Part shown: piece after piece, positions 27,982 through 37,581 of the stretch
Layout of the letters: every line of letters starts with the position of its first letter
How positions within the stretch are numbered: the first letter of the stretch is position 1
Source of the DNA: Rhizobium sophoriradicis
GTDB taxonomy: Bacteria; Pseudomonadota; Alphaproteobacteria; Rhizobiales; Rhizobiaceae
NCBI RefSeq assembly: GCF_003939025.1
Contig: NZ_RQIH01000006.1
Span: forward strand, 62,001-126,000
DNA: 64,000 nucleotides
Reading direction: 5' to 3'
The notes under the pieces: model-generated
The model's input: only the letters and a program-made list of their open reading frames with translations
Told to the model about the DNA's origin: nothing
Databases searched by the model: none
Made by a program: the position numbers and the translations under genes

Positions 27982-29484
27982 TCAGTGCTCTTCATACTGG
28001 ATGAAGGAGGGATCAGCGAGATCGGCGAAGCGTGTGAATTCCGCCTGGAAGGCGAGCTTCACCGTGCCCGTCGGCCCGTGGCGCTGCTTGGCGATGATGA
28101 CGTCGGCCGTGCCCTTCACCTTGTCGAACAGCGCTTCCCATTCCGGATATTTCGGATCGTGGGGATCGCGCGGCTCCTGGTTCTTGACGTAATATTCCTC
28201 GCGGAACACGAAGAGCACGACGTCGGCGTCCTGCTCGATCGAACCGGATTCACGAAGGTCGGAAAGCTGCGGCCGCTTGTCGTCACGGCTTTCGACCTGA
28301 CGTGACAACTGCGACAGGGCGATGATCGGAACGTTGAGCTCCTTGCCGAGCGCCTTCAGGCCGGTGGTGATCTGGGTGATTTCCTGGACGCGATTGTCGC
28401 TCGATTTGCCCGAACCGGTCATCAGCTGCACGTAGTCGACCACCAGCACGTCGAGGCCGCGCTGGCGCTTGAGCCGGCGCGCGCGTGCCGAAAGCTGGGC
28501 GATCGAGATACCGCCGGTCTGGTCGATATAGAGCGGCACCTTCTGCATCATCATCGAGCAGGCGACGAGCTTTTCGAAATCGGCATCGTTGATGTCGCCG
28601 CGGCGGATCTTCGAGGAGGAGACTTCCGTCTGCTCGGAGATGATACGAGTGGCGAGCTGTTCGGACGACATTTCCAACGAATAGAAGCCGACGACGCCGC
28701 CATTCCTGGCCTTCATGCTGCCATCCGACTGCACCTCGCCCTCGTAGGCGGCGGCGATATTGTAGGCGATGTTGGTGGCAAGCGAGGTCTTGCCCATGCC
28801 CGGGCGTCCGGCGAGGATGATCAAGTCCGAACGCTGCAGGCCGCCCATCTTGGCGTCCAGCGAGTGGATGCCGGTGGAAATGCCGGAAAGGCCGCCATCG
28901 CGTTCCTTGGCGACGGCCGCCATGTCGATCGCCAGCGCCACCGCATCGTTGAAGGACTGGAAGCCACCGTCATAGCGCCCGTTTTCCGCGAGTTCGAAAA
29001 GACGGCGTTCGGTATCCTCGATCTGCGACTGCGGCGGCATGTCGAGCGGTGCGTCATAGGCGATGTTGACCACGTCTTCGCCGATCGTGATCAGCGCCCG
29101 GCGCAGCGCCAGGTCATAGATCGCCCTTCCGTAGTCCTCGGCATTGATGACGGTGACAGCGTTGCTGACCAGGCTCGCAAGATATTGTGAAACCGTCATG
29201 TCGCCGACCTTTTCGTCGGCCTTGAGGAAGGTCTTGATCGTTACCGGGTTGGCGATCTTGCCCATGCGGATAATGTCGCCGGCGACCTCGAAGATCTTCC
29301 GGTGCAGCGGTTCGTAGAGATGGATCGGCTTGAGGAAATCCGACACCCGGTAATAGGCGTCGTTGTTCATCAGGATTGCACCCAGAAGCGCCTGCTCGGC
29401 TTCGATGTTGTTGGGTGCTTCGCGATAATGCTGCTCCGAGGGAGCAACAGCTGCAATCTTTCGAGCGGCGTCGTTCATCATCAT
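27982..29484 (-). CDS. dnaB: Replicative DNA helicase
   Basis: The 500-residue protein has the DnaB N-terminal domain (PNNIEAEQALLGAIL at about residue 25), the linker and the RecA-like motor with Walker A LAGRPGMGKTS and the DnaB motif LSQLSRQVESR. It unwinds DNA at the fork as a hexamer. Three ATG codons in a row (29484, 29481, 29478) offer starts; the first is given. It keeps the common rplI-dnaB-alr-radA order of alphaproteobacteria. Confidence 0.97.
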   Translation of the reverse strand: MMMNDAARKIAAVAPSEQHYREAPNNIEAEQALLGAILMNNDAYYRVSDFLKPIHLYEPLHRKIFEVAGDIIRMGKIANPVTIKTFLKADEKVGDMTVSQYLASLVSNAVTVINAEDYGRAIYDLALRRALITIGEDVVNIAYDAPLDMPPQSQIEDTERRLFELAENGRYDGGFQSFNDAVALAIDMAAVAKERDGGLSGISTGIHSLDAKMGGLQRSDLIILAGRPGMGKTSLATNIAYNIAAAYEGEVQSDGSMKARNGGVVGFYSLEMSSEQLATRIISEQTEVSSSKIRRGDINDADFEKLVACSMMMQKVPLYIDQTGGISIAQLSARARRLKRQRGLDVLVVDYVQLMTGSGKSSDNRVQEITQITTGLKALGKELNVPIIALSQLSRQVESRDDKRPQLSDLRESGSIEQDADVVLFVFREEYYVKNQEPRDPHDPKYPEWEALFDKVKGTADVIIAKQRHGPTGTVKLAFQAEFTRFADLADPSFIQYEEH

Positions 29485-29854
29485 CCGTTCTGTCTTTTTC
29501 CAACTCCGGATTTGCAATTCCGGATGGAGAAAATCAAGGGGCTGCAAAAGGCGCGGAGGCCCGCATCGCCTAAATCCCGAACGCTGTGCACGTTGTTCGA
29601 CTTCTCCACAGTCCGGGGGCGACACAAGCGAGAAATACCGGGAGTGTCACCCTGAGGACACTGCACGGAGCCGACTCAGCTCATTCGTTCCGGAGATGGA
29701 CATGGTAGCGCGACGACATCGGGCACGCAGCAAAAACATCAGGAAATCCCCCGGTAAAAGGGGATCTCCCCGGTTGCTTCCAATCAAGCGGATGAAACGA
29801 AAAAGCCCGGCGCAACGGCCGGGCTTCCCTGTCGCGGATCGTGTCCGGCGAGAC
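29485..29854. other. Intergenic region between rplI and dnaB
   Basis: These 370 bases hold the rplI terminator next to rplI and the dnaB promoter and leader. A small inverted pair CCGGATTTGCAATTCCGG lies near 29510-29527. I see no gene or recognisable RNA. Confidence 0.45.
29803..29826 (-). terminator. Rho-independent terminator of rplI
   Basis: Nine-base GC-rich arms (AAGCCCGGC / GCCGGGCTT) with a six-base loop, followed on the minus strand by a run of T. Confidence 0.85.
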
Positions 29855-30433
29855 TTATGCTTCGTCTTCGTCGATGCCGTCGGCTTCCGGATCGAAGAAA
29901 TCTTCCGGACGCAGTGCGTCTTCGTCGACGCCGTAGATCGCGTCGACCGAGGTGAGTTCTTCGCCCTTTGCCTGGCGCTCAGCCTCATCGGCGGAACGGG
30001 CAACGTTCAGCTCGATATTGATTTCGACTTCGGCATGCAGCTGCAGCTCGACCTTGTGCAGGCCGATTGCCTTGATCGGCGTGTTCAGGTGAACCTGGTT
30101 GCGGCCGATGTTGAAGCCTTCGGCGGCGAGAATCTCGACGACGTCACGGGCAGCGACCGAGCCGTAGAGCTGGCCGGTTTCGCCGGCCGAGCGCACGACG
30201 ATGAACGACTTGCCGTCGAGAACGTCGGCGACCTTCTGGGCTTCCGACTTGCGCTCGAGGTTGCGGGCTTCGAGCGTCGCACGCTCGGCTTCGAAGCGGG
30301 TCTTGTTGGCGGCGTTGGCTCGTAGCGCCTTGCCGAGCGGCAGCAGGTAGTTACGGGCAAAGCCGTCGCGAACCTTTACGGTTTCGCCCATCTGGCCGAG
30401 CTTGGAGATGCGTTCGAGAAGAATGACTTCCAT
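29855..30433 (-). CDS. rplI: 50S ribosomal protein L9
   Basis: The 192-residue protein starts with the L9 motif [19 protein letters not shown] and GFARNYLLP, then the long helix and the C-terminal RNA-binding domain. E. coli L9 has 149 residues; here a tail of about 40 residues is strongly acidic ([20 protein letters not shown]). Such acidic tails are usual in rhizobia. AAAGGAC precedes the ATG. It is the last gene of the rpsF-rpsR-DUF2232-rplI unit. Confidence 0.97.
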   Translation of the reverse strand: MEVILLERISKLGQMGETVKVRDGFARNYLLPLGKALRANAANKTRFEAERATLEARNLERKSEAQKVADVLDGKSFIVVRSAGETGQLYGSVAARDVVEILAAEGFNIGRNQVHLNTPIKAIGLHKVELQLHAEVEINIELNVARSADEAERQAKGEELTSVDAIYGVDEDALRPEDFFDPEADGIDEDEA

Positions 30434-30454
30434 TTTCTTGTCCTTTCTTGTGTC

Positions 30455-31441
30455 TCAGATTTTCGTATCGGGTTGTTTGGGGGCATCGGCATCTTTCGTC
30501 GGGGTCAGCGCGATCGCCTTGCGCGTATCGCTAAGACCCACGACCAGGATGAGCAGAGCTGGCAGCAGCATGAGCATGGACGCCAGGTAGCAGAGAATGA
30601 GGGCCGGCAAACGCCAGTCCTTTCCACGCGTGCGGAAATGCAGCGAGGCGAAGCCGGAGAGCATGAAGCCGGCGCCGAAAGTGCCGATCACGGTCGCGCC
30701 GATCAGCGCCGGAACGCCGCCGAAGAAGCAGGCGGCAAGCCCGGCGAGGAAGATGAAGATCGAGTTGCGGTTCATGCGCAGCGACGAGGGAATGTCCTCG
30801 CGGGGACGAAGGCCGCGGCCGGATGCTGCGACGATGCGCACCGCGAAATAATAGGCTGCGAACAGCATCGTCACCCACATGCCGCCCTGCAAAGCCGGCA
30901 GCATCAGCAGGATCAGCGATTTGGTCTGCGCGGTCGCCGCCGGATCGGGCATGAATTCCGGCTGCTGCTGCTTGAGAGAGGTAATCAGCAGATCGACAAT
31001 CGGATCGGTGATCTCCGGCCCGTAGCCGATTATCACACCGATGACGATGACGGCGAACGTCACCAGGCCGCAGAGATGCAGCAGGATATCGGAGAGCGGA
31101 TACCAGGCGAGCAGGTCGTCCGGACCGCCGAGCTCGGACGCGGGACGGGCGAGGTTGGCGAGGTGGCTGAGCCAGCCGGCCGGCAGCAGCGTCACCAGCG
31201 TCATGATCAGCGCAAAGGACGGCGAGATGAACACCGCGCCGAGCGCGGCTGCGGTAACGACGGCCACAATTGCGGCGACATTGCCCCAGCCGAGCCCGAC
31301 AAGCAGGATCGGCAGTGCCGAAGCAGTATAGAGGAGCGCACTGAAAAACGACGGCTGCACGCTTGCACCCAGCACCAGCAGGGCAGCGGTCAAGCCGGCG
31401 AGGGCGCCGGTCAGCAGCGTTTTAAGATCGAGTCGTTTCAA
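30455..31441 (-). CDS. DUF2232 multi-pass membrane protein
   Basis: The 328-residue protein has about eight hydrophobic segments and belongs to the DUF2232 membrane family often found between rpsR and rplI. The start is a TTG at 31441, supported by AGGA eight bases upstream and by the absence of a nearby ATG. Its function is unknown; the placement in a ribosomal operon is conserved in alphaproteobacteria. Confidence 0.85.
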   Translation of the reverse strand: MKRLDLKTLLTGALAGLTAALLVLGASVQPSFFSALLYTASALPILLVGLGWGNVAAIVAVVTAAALGAVFISPSFALIMTLVTLLPAGWLSHLANLARPASELGGPDDLLAWYPLSDILLHLCGLVTFAVIVIGVIIGYGPEITDPIVDLLITSLKQQQPEFMPDPAATAQTKSLILLMLPALQGGMWVTMLFAAYYFAVRIVAASGRGLRPREDIPSSLRMNRNSIFIFLAGLAACFFGGVPALIGATVIGTFGAGFMLSGFASLHFRTRGKDWRLPALILCYLASMLMLLPALLILVVGLSDTRKAIALTPTKDADAPKQPDTKI

Positions 31442-31553
31442 GGTCGCTGTCCTGCTTCATCAAGCAGTTAGAGGATGTTGCTGAATCGAATTCAGAAACG
31501 TCTCAACATGGGTTTTAACCGTTCCGATCCGCGCCCATCGCGGAAGGGAGGCA

Positions 31554-31578
31554 ACCCCCGGATCAGAAATCCGGGGGT
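31554..31578 (-). terminator. Hairpin between rpsR and the DUF2232 gene
   Basis: Ten-base perfect arms ACCCCCGGAT / ATCCGGGGGT with a five-base loop, 11 bases after the rpsR stop and without a T-run. It may attenuate read-through or protect the rpsF-rpsR message. Confidence 0.55.
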
Positions 31579-31589
31579 CACATATTCTA

Positions 31590-31838
31590 TTAGGCCACGA
31601 CGTACGGCAGCAGGCCGAGGAAACGGGCGCGCTTGATCGCCTGGGCGAGTTCGCGCTGCTTCTTCTGGGAAACGGCCGTGATGCGGGACGGAACGATCTT
31701 GCCGCGCTCGGAAATGTAGCGCTGCAGCAGGCGGACGTCCTTGTAGTCGATCCGCGGTGCGTTTGCGCCGGAGAACGGGCAGGTCTTGCGACGGCGATGG
31801 AACGGGCGGCGGACCGGTGCGGAGGAAGCTTCAGACAT
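31590..31838 (-). CDS. rpsR: 30S ribosomal protein S18
   Basis: The 82-residue protein has the S18 core ([22 protein letters not shown] and [21 protein letters not shown] in part). The length is typical. S18 pairs with S6 on the 30S platform, and rpsF lies just upstream with a 12-base gap. GGAGATAT precedes the ATG. Confidence 0.97.
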   Translation of the reverse strand: MSEASSAPVRRPFHRRRKTCPFSGANAPRIDYKDVRLLQRYISERGKIVPSRITAVSQKKQRELAQAIKRARFLGLLPYVVA

Positions 31839-31850
31839 TCTTATATCTCC

Positions 31851-32309
31851 TTATGCACGGTCTTCGCGGGGAGCGCGATCCGGACGCGGGCCACGCTGGA
31901 AGTCGCCGTCACGGCGCGGCGGACGGTCGCCGAATTCGCGGCGCGGGCCACGGTCGCCGCCTTCACGCGGGCCGCGGTCGTCGCGGTCGCGCTTCTGCAG
32001 CATGGCAGACGGGCCTTCTTCGTGCTTTTCGACGGCGATGGTCATGTAGCGAAGAACGTCTTCGCTGATGCGCATCTGGCGTTCCATTTCCTGGATCGCA
32101 GCAGCCGGAGCATCGATGTCCATCAGCGCGTAATGCGCCTTACGGTTCTTCTTGATGCGGTAGGTGAGGGACTTGAGGCCCCAGTTCTCGATACGCCCGA
32201 CCTTGCCGCCGTTTGCTTCGATCACGCCCTTGTACTGTTCTACGAGGGCATCGACCTGCTGAGCGGAAATATCCTGCCGGGCAAGGAATACATGTTCATA
32301 AAGAGCCAT
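31851..32309 (-). CDS. rpsF: 30S ribosomal protein S6 with Arg/Asp/Gly-rich tail
   Basis: The 152-residue protein has the S6 ferredoxin-like fold in residues 1-100 ([36 protein letters not shown]). A tail of about 45 residues is built from repeats of [13 protein letters not shown] and [10 protein letters not shown]. coli S6 has a C-terminal tail modified with glutamates, whereas this tail is basic and acidic in alternation and probably disordered. It heads the operon. Confidence 0.97.
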   Translation of the reverse strand: MALYEHVFLARQDISAQQVDALVEQYKGVIEANGGKVGRIENWGLKSLTYRIKKNRKAHYALMDIDAPAAAIQEMERQMRISEDVLRYMTIAVEKHEEGPSAMLQKRDRDDRGPREGGDRGPRREFGDRPPRRDGDFQRGPRPDRAPREDRA

Positions 32310-32614
32310 GACAGCTTTGCCTTTCTTGCGTTTGGTTCAACCCGATATTCGGCGGCTAAGCCTCAACGACTGCTCCTGATAGGGCGGACCCAGGCAAGAA
32401 AAGCGTTTCCGAGACGGTCGAGAGCGGAGACACGGGAGGCTGGAACGCTTCCGTTCCGAACGATTTGCGACTTGCAAACCGGCCCTCCGTTCAGCCACCA
32501 GCCAGAAGACCGGGTTAACGAACAGGGCGGCTTATACGGATTTTTCGCGGAAAGGCAACCCCAATCGGACATGCGAGCCCGACGGGGACCAATCGGCAGC
32601 GCCTGGCCGCGTCA
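32310..32614. other. Intergenic region between the aldo-keto reductase and rpsF
   Basis: These 305 bases hold the promoter and leader of the ribosomal operon. A short stem GGAACG / CGTTCC (about 32442-32457) could end the reductase transcript. A small CCGAATATCGG palindrome lies 34-44 bases before rpsF, a plausible place for S6-S18 autoregulation, but I cannot confirm the motif. Confidence 0.35.
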
Positions 32615-33658
32615 TCACAGCGTCAGCGGATACTGCCGGTGCACCTTGGCAATCTCCGCCAGCACCTCTTCCGAAAGCCTCAGCTCGGCTGCGCCGAGAT
32701 CGGTTTTCAACTGCTCCATCGAGGTTGCGCCGATGATGACCGAAGCCATGAAGGGTCTCGACAGGCAGAAGGCGAGCGCCATGGCCGACGGGTCGAGACC
32801 GTATCGGGCGGCGATTTCCAGATAGGCCTTGGTCGCCGGCTCCTGCAGCGGCTGCAGGCGGCCCCCGATATCGGGATTGATCGAAGCGCGCGACCCCTTC
32901 GGCCTGCCACCATCGACATATTTGCCGGTCAGGATGCCGCCGGCGAGCGGCGAATAGGCGAGAAGCCCGACATCCTCGTAATGCGAGAGCTCGGCGAGAT
33001 CGAGGTCGAAATGACGGTAGAGCAGATTGTACTCGTTCTGAACGCTGGCGACGCGCGGCAGGCTCTTCTGTTCGGAGAGGGTCAGGTATTTCTGGATGCC
33101 CCAAGTGGTTTCGTTGGAAAGGCCGATCGCCCGGATCTTGCCTTCCTTGACTAGTGCCCCCAGCGTTTCCAGGATGTCGAGCATGTTGGCGACGGCCTTG
33201 TCGCGATCCTGGTTGAAGGGGTTGTAGCTCCAATTCTGCCGGAAGTGGAAATGCCCGCGGTTCGGCCAGTGCACCTGGTAGAGGTCGACATAATCCGTCT
33301 TCAGCCGCTTCAAGCTGGCCTCGAGCGCCAGGCGGATATTCTTTGAATCCGCGCCTTCGCCGCCGCGTATATAATCGCGGCCGCGGCCGGCGACCTTGGT
33401 GGCGAGCACGATCTCTCTTCGCTTGCCGGTCTTTTCGAACCAGCTGCCGATATAGTCTTCGGTCCAGCCCTGTGTTTCAGGCGAAACCGGGGTTGTCGGG
33501 TAGAGCTCGGCGGTATCGAAGAAATTGACGCCTTTCTCGACGGCATAATTCATCTGCGCATGCGCGTCGCTTTCGCTGTTCTGCGAGCCCCAGGTCATGG
33601 TGCCGAGGCAGATCTCTGAAACGGAAATCTCGGTCCGGCCTAGCGATTTGTACTTCAT
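32615..33658 (-). CDS. Tas-like aldo/keto reductase
   Basis: The 347-residue TIM-barrel protein starts MKYKSLGRTEISVSEICLGT and carries the AKR catalytic pattern: Asp and Tyr in FFDTAELY, Lys in VLATKVAG and His in YQVHWPNRG. AELYPTTPVSPETQGWTE is the Tas type (E. coli Tas). It reduces carbonyls with NADPH; the natural substrate is unknown. ATG 33658 fits the family start. It is divergent from fabD. Confidence 0.92.
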   Translation of the reverse strand: MKYKSLGRTEISVSEICLGTMTWGSQNSESDAHAQMNYAVEKGVNFFDTAELYPTTPVSPETQGWTEDYIGSWFEKTGKRREIVLATKVAGRGRDYIRGGEGADSKNIRLALEASLKRLKTDYVDLYQVHWPNRGHFHFRQNWSYNPFNQDRDKAVANMLDILETLGALVKEGKIRAIGLSNETTWGIQKYLTLSEQKSLPRVASVQNEYNLLYRHFDLDLAELSHYEDVGLLAYSPLAGGILTGKYVDGGRPKGSRASINPDIGGRLQPLQEPATKAYLEIAARYGLDPSAMALAFCLSRPFMASVIIGATSMEQLKTDLGAAELRLSEEVLAEIAKVHRQYPLTL

Positions 33659-33859
33659 GGGAAAACCTTGGGAGAGAGGTGGAAGTCTTGGGAAGCTCAG
33701 CGCGAATCTAAGCCGGATTTGGCGGAGCGCAAGAGCAAAAGCCGGGCTTTTGCGCCGGTGCGAAAGGCTTTGCGCAGAAGGTGCCGCCACTTGACTCTGC
33801 CGGAAAGAATGTCAATTGGAGGCAAAACAGCCTCGAGGGGCGCAATCAGGGACATCAGA

Positions 33860-34804
33860 ATGACCATTGCTTTCACTTTCCCCGGCCAGGGCAGTCAGGC
33901 CGTCGGCATGGGCAAGGATCTGGCCGAGAATTTCGCGGAAGCCCGCGCCGTTTTCGACGAAGTCGACGAGGCGCTCGGTGAAAAGCTTTCGGACGTCATG
34001 TTCAACGGTCCGGAGGACAAGTTGACCTTGACGGCAAACGCCCAGCCGGCGTTGATGGCCGTCTCGATCGCCGTCGTCCGTGTTCTCCAAGCCAAGGGGT
34101 TGGATCTGAAGTCCAAGGTCGCCTTTGTCGCCGGGCACTCGCTCGGCGAATATTCCGCACTTTGCGCCGCCGGCACCTTTTCGCTCGCCGATACGGCGCG
34201 GCTGCTGCGCATTCGCGGCAATGCCATGCAGGCCGCCGTTCCCGTCGGCGTCGGCGCCATGGCGGCGATCATCGGGTTGGAACATGCCGACATCGCAGCC
34301 GTCTGCGACGAGGCCGCCGCCACCGGCGCCTGCCAGATCGCCAACGACAATGGCGGCGGCCAGATCGTCATTTCGGGTGAGAAAGCGGCCGTCGAAAAGG
34401 CCGCCGGGCTTGCAACCGACAAGGGCGCCAAGCGCGCCATCCTGCTGCCGGTCTCGGCCCCTTTCCATTCCAAGCTGATGGCGCCTGCCGCCGAGGCCAT
34501 GCGCGCGGCGCTGACAACGGTTGCCAAGTCCGATCCCGTGGTGCCTCTCATTGCCAATGTTCGCGCCGCCCCGGTAACGGGCGCCGACGAGATCGCGAGC
34601 CTCCTGGTCGAGCAGGTGACCGGCCAGGTCCGCTGGCGCGAGACGGTGGAATGGTTCGCCGGCAATGGCGTGAGCACACTTTATGAACTCGGTTCCGGCA
34701 AGGTGCTGACCGGCCTTGCCCGCCGCATCGACAAAACAGTCAACGGCATCTCCGTCGGCGGTCCGGCGGATATCGACGCGGCCGTCGTCGCCCTCATGGC
34801 CTGA
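33860..34804 (+). CDS. fabD: Malonyl-CoA--ACP transacylase
   Basis: The 314-residue enzyme has FPGQGSQ at the N-terminus, the active serine in GHSLGEYSAL and the histidine in PVSAPFHSKLM. It loads malonate onto acyl carrier protein for fatty acid synthesis. The start ATG at 33860 follows AGGGA and aligns with the family; upstream in-frame codons are not coding-like. fabG follows after 30 bases. Confidence 0.97.
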   Translation: MTIAFTFPGQGSQAVGMGKDLAENFAEARAVFDEVDEALGEKLSDVMFNGPEDKLTLTANAQPALMAVSIAVVRVLQAKGLDLKSKVAFVAGHSLGEYSALCAAGTFSLADTARLLRIRGNAMQAAVPVGVGAMAAIIGLEHADIAAVCDEAAATGACQIANDNGGGQIVISGEKAAVEKAAGLATDKGAKRAILLPVSAPFHSKLMAPAAEAMRAALTTVAKSDPVVPLIANVRAAPVTGADEIASLLVEQVTGQVRWRETVEWFAGNGVSTLYELGSGKVLTGLARRIDKTVNGISVGGPADIDAAVVALMA

Positions 34805-34834
34805 TTGATATCTCCAGATATAAGGAACGTTTCC

Positions 34835-35572
34835 ATGCTCGATCTTTCCGGCCGCAAGGCTCTCGTCACCGGCGCATCGGGCGGCATCGGCGAGGAAATC
34901 GCCCGCCTTCTTCATAAGCAGGGCGCCACCGTCGGCCTGCACGGCACTCGCGTCGAGAAGCTGGAAGCGTTGGCGGCCGAGCTCGGCGAGCGCGTCAAGA
35001 TCTTCCCGGCCAACCTGTCCGACCGCGACGAGGTCAAGGCGCTCGGCCAGAAGGCCGAAGCCGAACTCGATGGCGTCGATATTCTCGTCAACAATGCCGG
35101 CATCACCAGGGACGGTCTCTTCGTGCGCATGAGCGACGAGGATTGGGACGCCGTTCTCGAAGTCAATCTGACATCGACCTTCCGCCTGACGCGCGAGTTG
35201 ACGCACCCGATGATGCGCCGCCGCTATGGCCGCATCATCAACATCACCTCGGTCGTCGGCGTCACCGGCAATCCGGGGCAGGCCAACTATTGCGCCTCCA
35301 AGGCCGGCATGATCGGCTTCACCAAGTCGCTGGCGCAGGAAATTGCCACTCGCAACGTGACCGTCAACTGTGTCGCGCCCGGCTTCATCGAAAGCGCCAT
35401 GACCGGCAAGCTGAACGACAAGCAGAAGGAGGCGATCATGGGAGCGATCCCGATGAAGCGGATGGGCACGGGCGGCGAAGTCGCCTCGGCGGTTGCCTAT
35501 CTTGCGTCCTCCGAGGCTGCCTACATGACCGGCCAGACGCTGCACGTAAACGGCGGCATGGCGATGATCTGA
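34835..35572 (+). CDS. fabG: 3-oxoacyl-ACP reductase
   Basis: The 245-residue SDR has TGASGGIGEEIA, the NNAGITRDGL motif and the catalytic Ser-Tyr-Lys (ITSVVG...YCASKAG), all with the FabG wording. It reduces beta-ketoacyl-ACP with NADPH. AAGGAA precedes the ATG at 34835. It lies between fabD and acpP in a canonical fab cluster. Confidence 0.97.
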   Translation: MLDLSGRKALVTGASGGIGEEIARLLHKQGATVGLHGTRVEKLEALAAELGERVKIFPANLSDRDEVKALGQKAEAELDGVDILVNNAGITRDGLFVRMSDEDWDAVLEVNLTSTFRLTRELTHPMMRRRYGRIINITSVVGVTGNPGQANYCASKAGMIGFTKSLAQEIATRNVTVNCVAPGFIESAMTGKLNDKQKEAIMGAIPMKRMGTGGEVASAVAYLASSEAAYMTGQTLHVNGGMAMI

Positions 35573-35858
35573 AACGACAAACCGTCGGCATGGGGGTATT
35601 TCCGCCAATAGCATGTTGAGCAATCACGAAGCGTTGATTTTCTGGCTTTGCGGCAGACTTAAACCATGTTAAGCGGGCCATGACTGTGAACAGTCGTCCC
35701 GAGAAAGCAGACGGACCGGCGGGCTTTTCGCAAGCCTCGGAAATCTCTGAAGCCGGGTAAACGAGTTTGCCGAGGATGTCTGAAAACATCGCAGGCTGAA
35801 ACAGGGTAGGGGTGCCGCAAGGGCATTCCGATCAGGACATAAGGTCGAGGAAACCGAC
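35573..35858. other. Intergenic region upstream of acpP
   Basis: No gene is seen in 286 bases. A separate strong acpP promoter is expected here, as acpP is usually highly expressed. I cannot assign -35/-10 boxes with confidence. GGTCGAGGAAACC leads into the acpP start. Confidence 0.4.
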
Positions 35859-36095
35859 ATGAGCGATATCGCAGAACGCGTAAAGAAAATTGTTATTGAT
35901 CATCTTGGCGTCGATGCCGACAAGGTCGTCGAGAGCGCCAGCTTTATCGACGATCTGGGCGCCGACTCGCTCGACACGGTCGAACTTGTCATGGCTTTCG
36001 AAGAAGAATTCGGCGTTGAAATCCCCGACGACGCAGCTGACTCGATCCTGACGGTCGGCGATGCAGTGAAGTTCATTGAGAAGGCCCAGGCCTGA
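35859..36095 (+). CDS. acpP: Acyl carrier protein
   Basis: The 78-residue acidic protein carries the phosphopantetheine serine at residue 37 in [12 protein letters not shown]. It holds growing acyl chains for lipid and lipid A synthesis. The housekeeping position between fabG and fabF separates it from the specialised rhizobial carriers such as NodF and AcpXL. A strong terminator follows. Confidence 0.98.
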   Translation: MSDIAERVKKIVIDHLGVDADKVVESASFIDDLGADSLDTVELVMAFEEEFGVEIPDDAADSILTVGDAVKFIEKAQA

Positions 36096-36110
36096 TCCTA
36101 TATATTTGAG

Positions 36111-36144
36111 AAAGGGCGGGCCTGGAGTCCGCCCTTTTCTTTTC
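36111..36144 (+). terminator. Rho-independent terminator of acpP
   Basis: Arms AAAGGGCGG / CCGCCCTTT with a nine-base loop, followed by TTTTCTTTTC. It separates high acpP expression from fabF. Confidence 0.85.
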
Positions 36145-36188
36145 GGCCTATTTCTCCATAGAACATAAGAGACGGGGGAAAGCACGCG

Positions 36189-37451
36189 ATGAGACGTGTC
36201 GTCATCACAGGTACCGGCATGGTATCACCCTTGGGATGCGGAACTGAGGTGACGTGGTCGCGGCTGCTCGCCGGCCAGAACGGCGCCCGCCTCGTCACCG
36301 AATTCGAGGTCGATGACCTTCCCGCCAAGATCGCCTGCCGTATTCCGCTCGGCGACGGTGCCGACGGCACCTTCAATGTCGATCAGTGGATGGAGCCGAA
36401 GGAACAGCGCAAGGTCGATCCCTTCATCATCTTTGGCATGGCTGCCGCCGACATGGCGCTTGCCGATGCCAACTGGCATCCCGAGAGCGATGAGGATCAG
36501 ATCGCCACCGGCGTGCTGATCGGCTCCGGTATCGGCGGCATCGAAGGCATCGTCGAGGCGGGTTACACCCTGCGCGACAAAGGCCCGCGCCGTATCTCCC
36601 CATTCTTCATTCCCGGCCGCTTGATCAATCTGGTTTCCGGTCAGGTTTCGATCCGCCACAAGCTGCGCGGACCCAATCATTCGGTCGTCACCGCCTGCTC
36701 GACCGGCGCGCATGCGATCGGCGATGCCGCGCGGCTGATCGCGCTTGGCGACGCAGACGTCATGGTCGCCGGCGGCACGGAATCGCCCGTCAGCCGCATT
36801 TCGCTGGCGGGCTTTGCCGCCTGCAAGGCGCTGTCGACCCAGCACAACGACGACCCGCAGAAGGCTTCGCGCCCCTATGACCGCGACCGCGACGGCTTCG
36901 TGATGGGCGAAGGCGCCGGCATCGTCGTGCTCGAAGAGCTGGAACATGCCAAGGCGCGCGGCGCCAGGATCTACGCTGAAATCGTCGGCTACGGCCTGTC
37001 GGGCGATGCCTATCACATCACCGCGCCGTCAGAAGACGGCGAGGGGGCCGGCCGCTGCATGGCGATGGCGCTGAAGCGCGCCGGGCTGACGCCGGCCGAC
37101 ATCGACTACATCAACGCCCATGGTACTTCGACCATGGCCGACACGATCGAACTCGGGGCGGTCGAGCGGCTGGTCGGCAACGCGGCCTCGAAGATCTCCA
37201 TGTCCTCGACCAAGTCGGCGACCGGACACCTTCTCGGTGCGGCCGGCGCCATCGAGGCGATCTTCGCTACGCTCGCCATCCGTGACAATATCGCTCCGCC
37301 GACACTCAATCTCGATAATCCTGAGCGCGAGACGGCGATCGATCTTGTTCCGCACAAGGCTCGCGAGCGAGAAATCAACGTGGCGCTGTCCAATTCGTTC
37401 GGATTCGGGGGCACGAACGCATCGCTCGTGCTGCGCCGTTACGGGGAGTAA
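36189..37451 (+). CDS. fabF: 3-oxoacyl-ACP synthase II
   Basis: The 420-residue condensing enzyme has the Cys-His-His triad: Cys170 in VVTACSTGAHA, His in NAHGTSTMAD and His in KSATGHLLGAAGA. It elongates acyl-ACP by two carbons. The gene follows acpP after a terminator, and a ribosome site GGGGGAAAG precedes the ATG. Confidence 0.97.
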   Translation: MRRVVITGTGMVSPLGCGTEVTWSRLLAGQNGARLVTEFEVDDLPAKIACRIPLGDGADGTFNVDQWMEPKEQRKVDPFIIFGMAAADMALADANWHPESDEDQIATGVLIGSGIGGIEGIVEAGYTLRDKGPRRISPFFIPGRLINLVSGQVSIRHKLRGPNHSVVTACSTGAHAIGDAARLIALGDADVMVAGGTESPVSRISLAGFAACKALSTQHNDDPQKASRPYDRDRDGFVMGEGAGIVVLEELEHAKARGARIYAEIVGYGLSGDAYHITAPSEDGEGAGRCMAMALKRAGLTPADIDYINAHGTSTMADTIELGAVERLVGNAASKISMSSTKSATGHLLGAAGAIEAIFATLAIRDNIAPPTLNLDNPERETAIDLVPHKAREREINVALSNSFGFGGTNASLVLRRYGE

Positions 37452-37581
37452 AGAGGCCCGCTGCAGAGGCGTGCTGGAGTTGAACGACCGGCAGCGGCTT
37501 CGTTGAACCGTGGCAGAACCTGTTTTTGCCGCATTGCTTCGCGAAATAGCGGAATAAGGGCCAAGTTTTAGAGGATTGCCG

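Noticed and set aside
32310..32400. S6-S18 autoregulatory RNA motif in the rpsF leader
   Set aside because: A small CCGAATATCGG palindrome is there, but I could not match the known motif with confidence.
33668..33859. N-terminal extension of FabD upstream of ATG 33860
   Set aside because: The extra 64 codons are Arg-rich and non-homologous; the true start has a ribosome site and the FPGQGSQ motif begins directly after it.
33812..35623. A 603-codon minus-strand frame opposite fabD-fabG
   Set aside because: It is a mirror of codon bias in two core genes; no family similarity.
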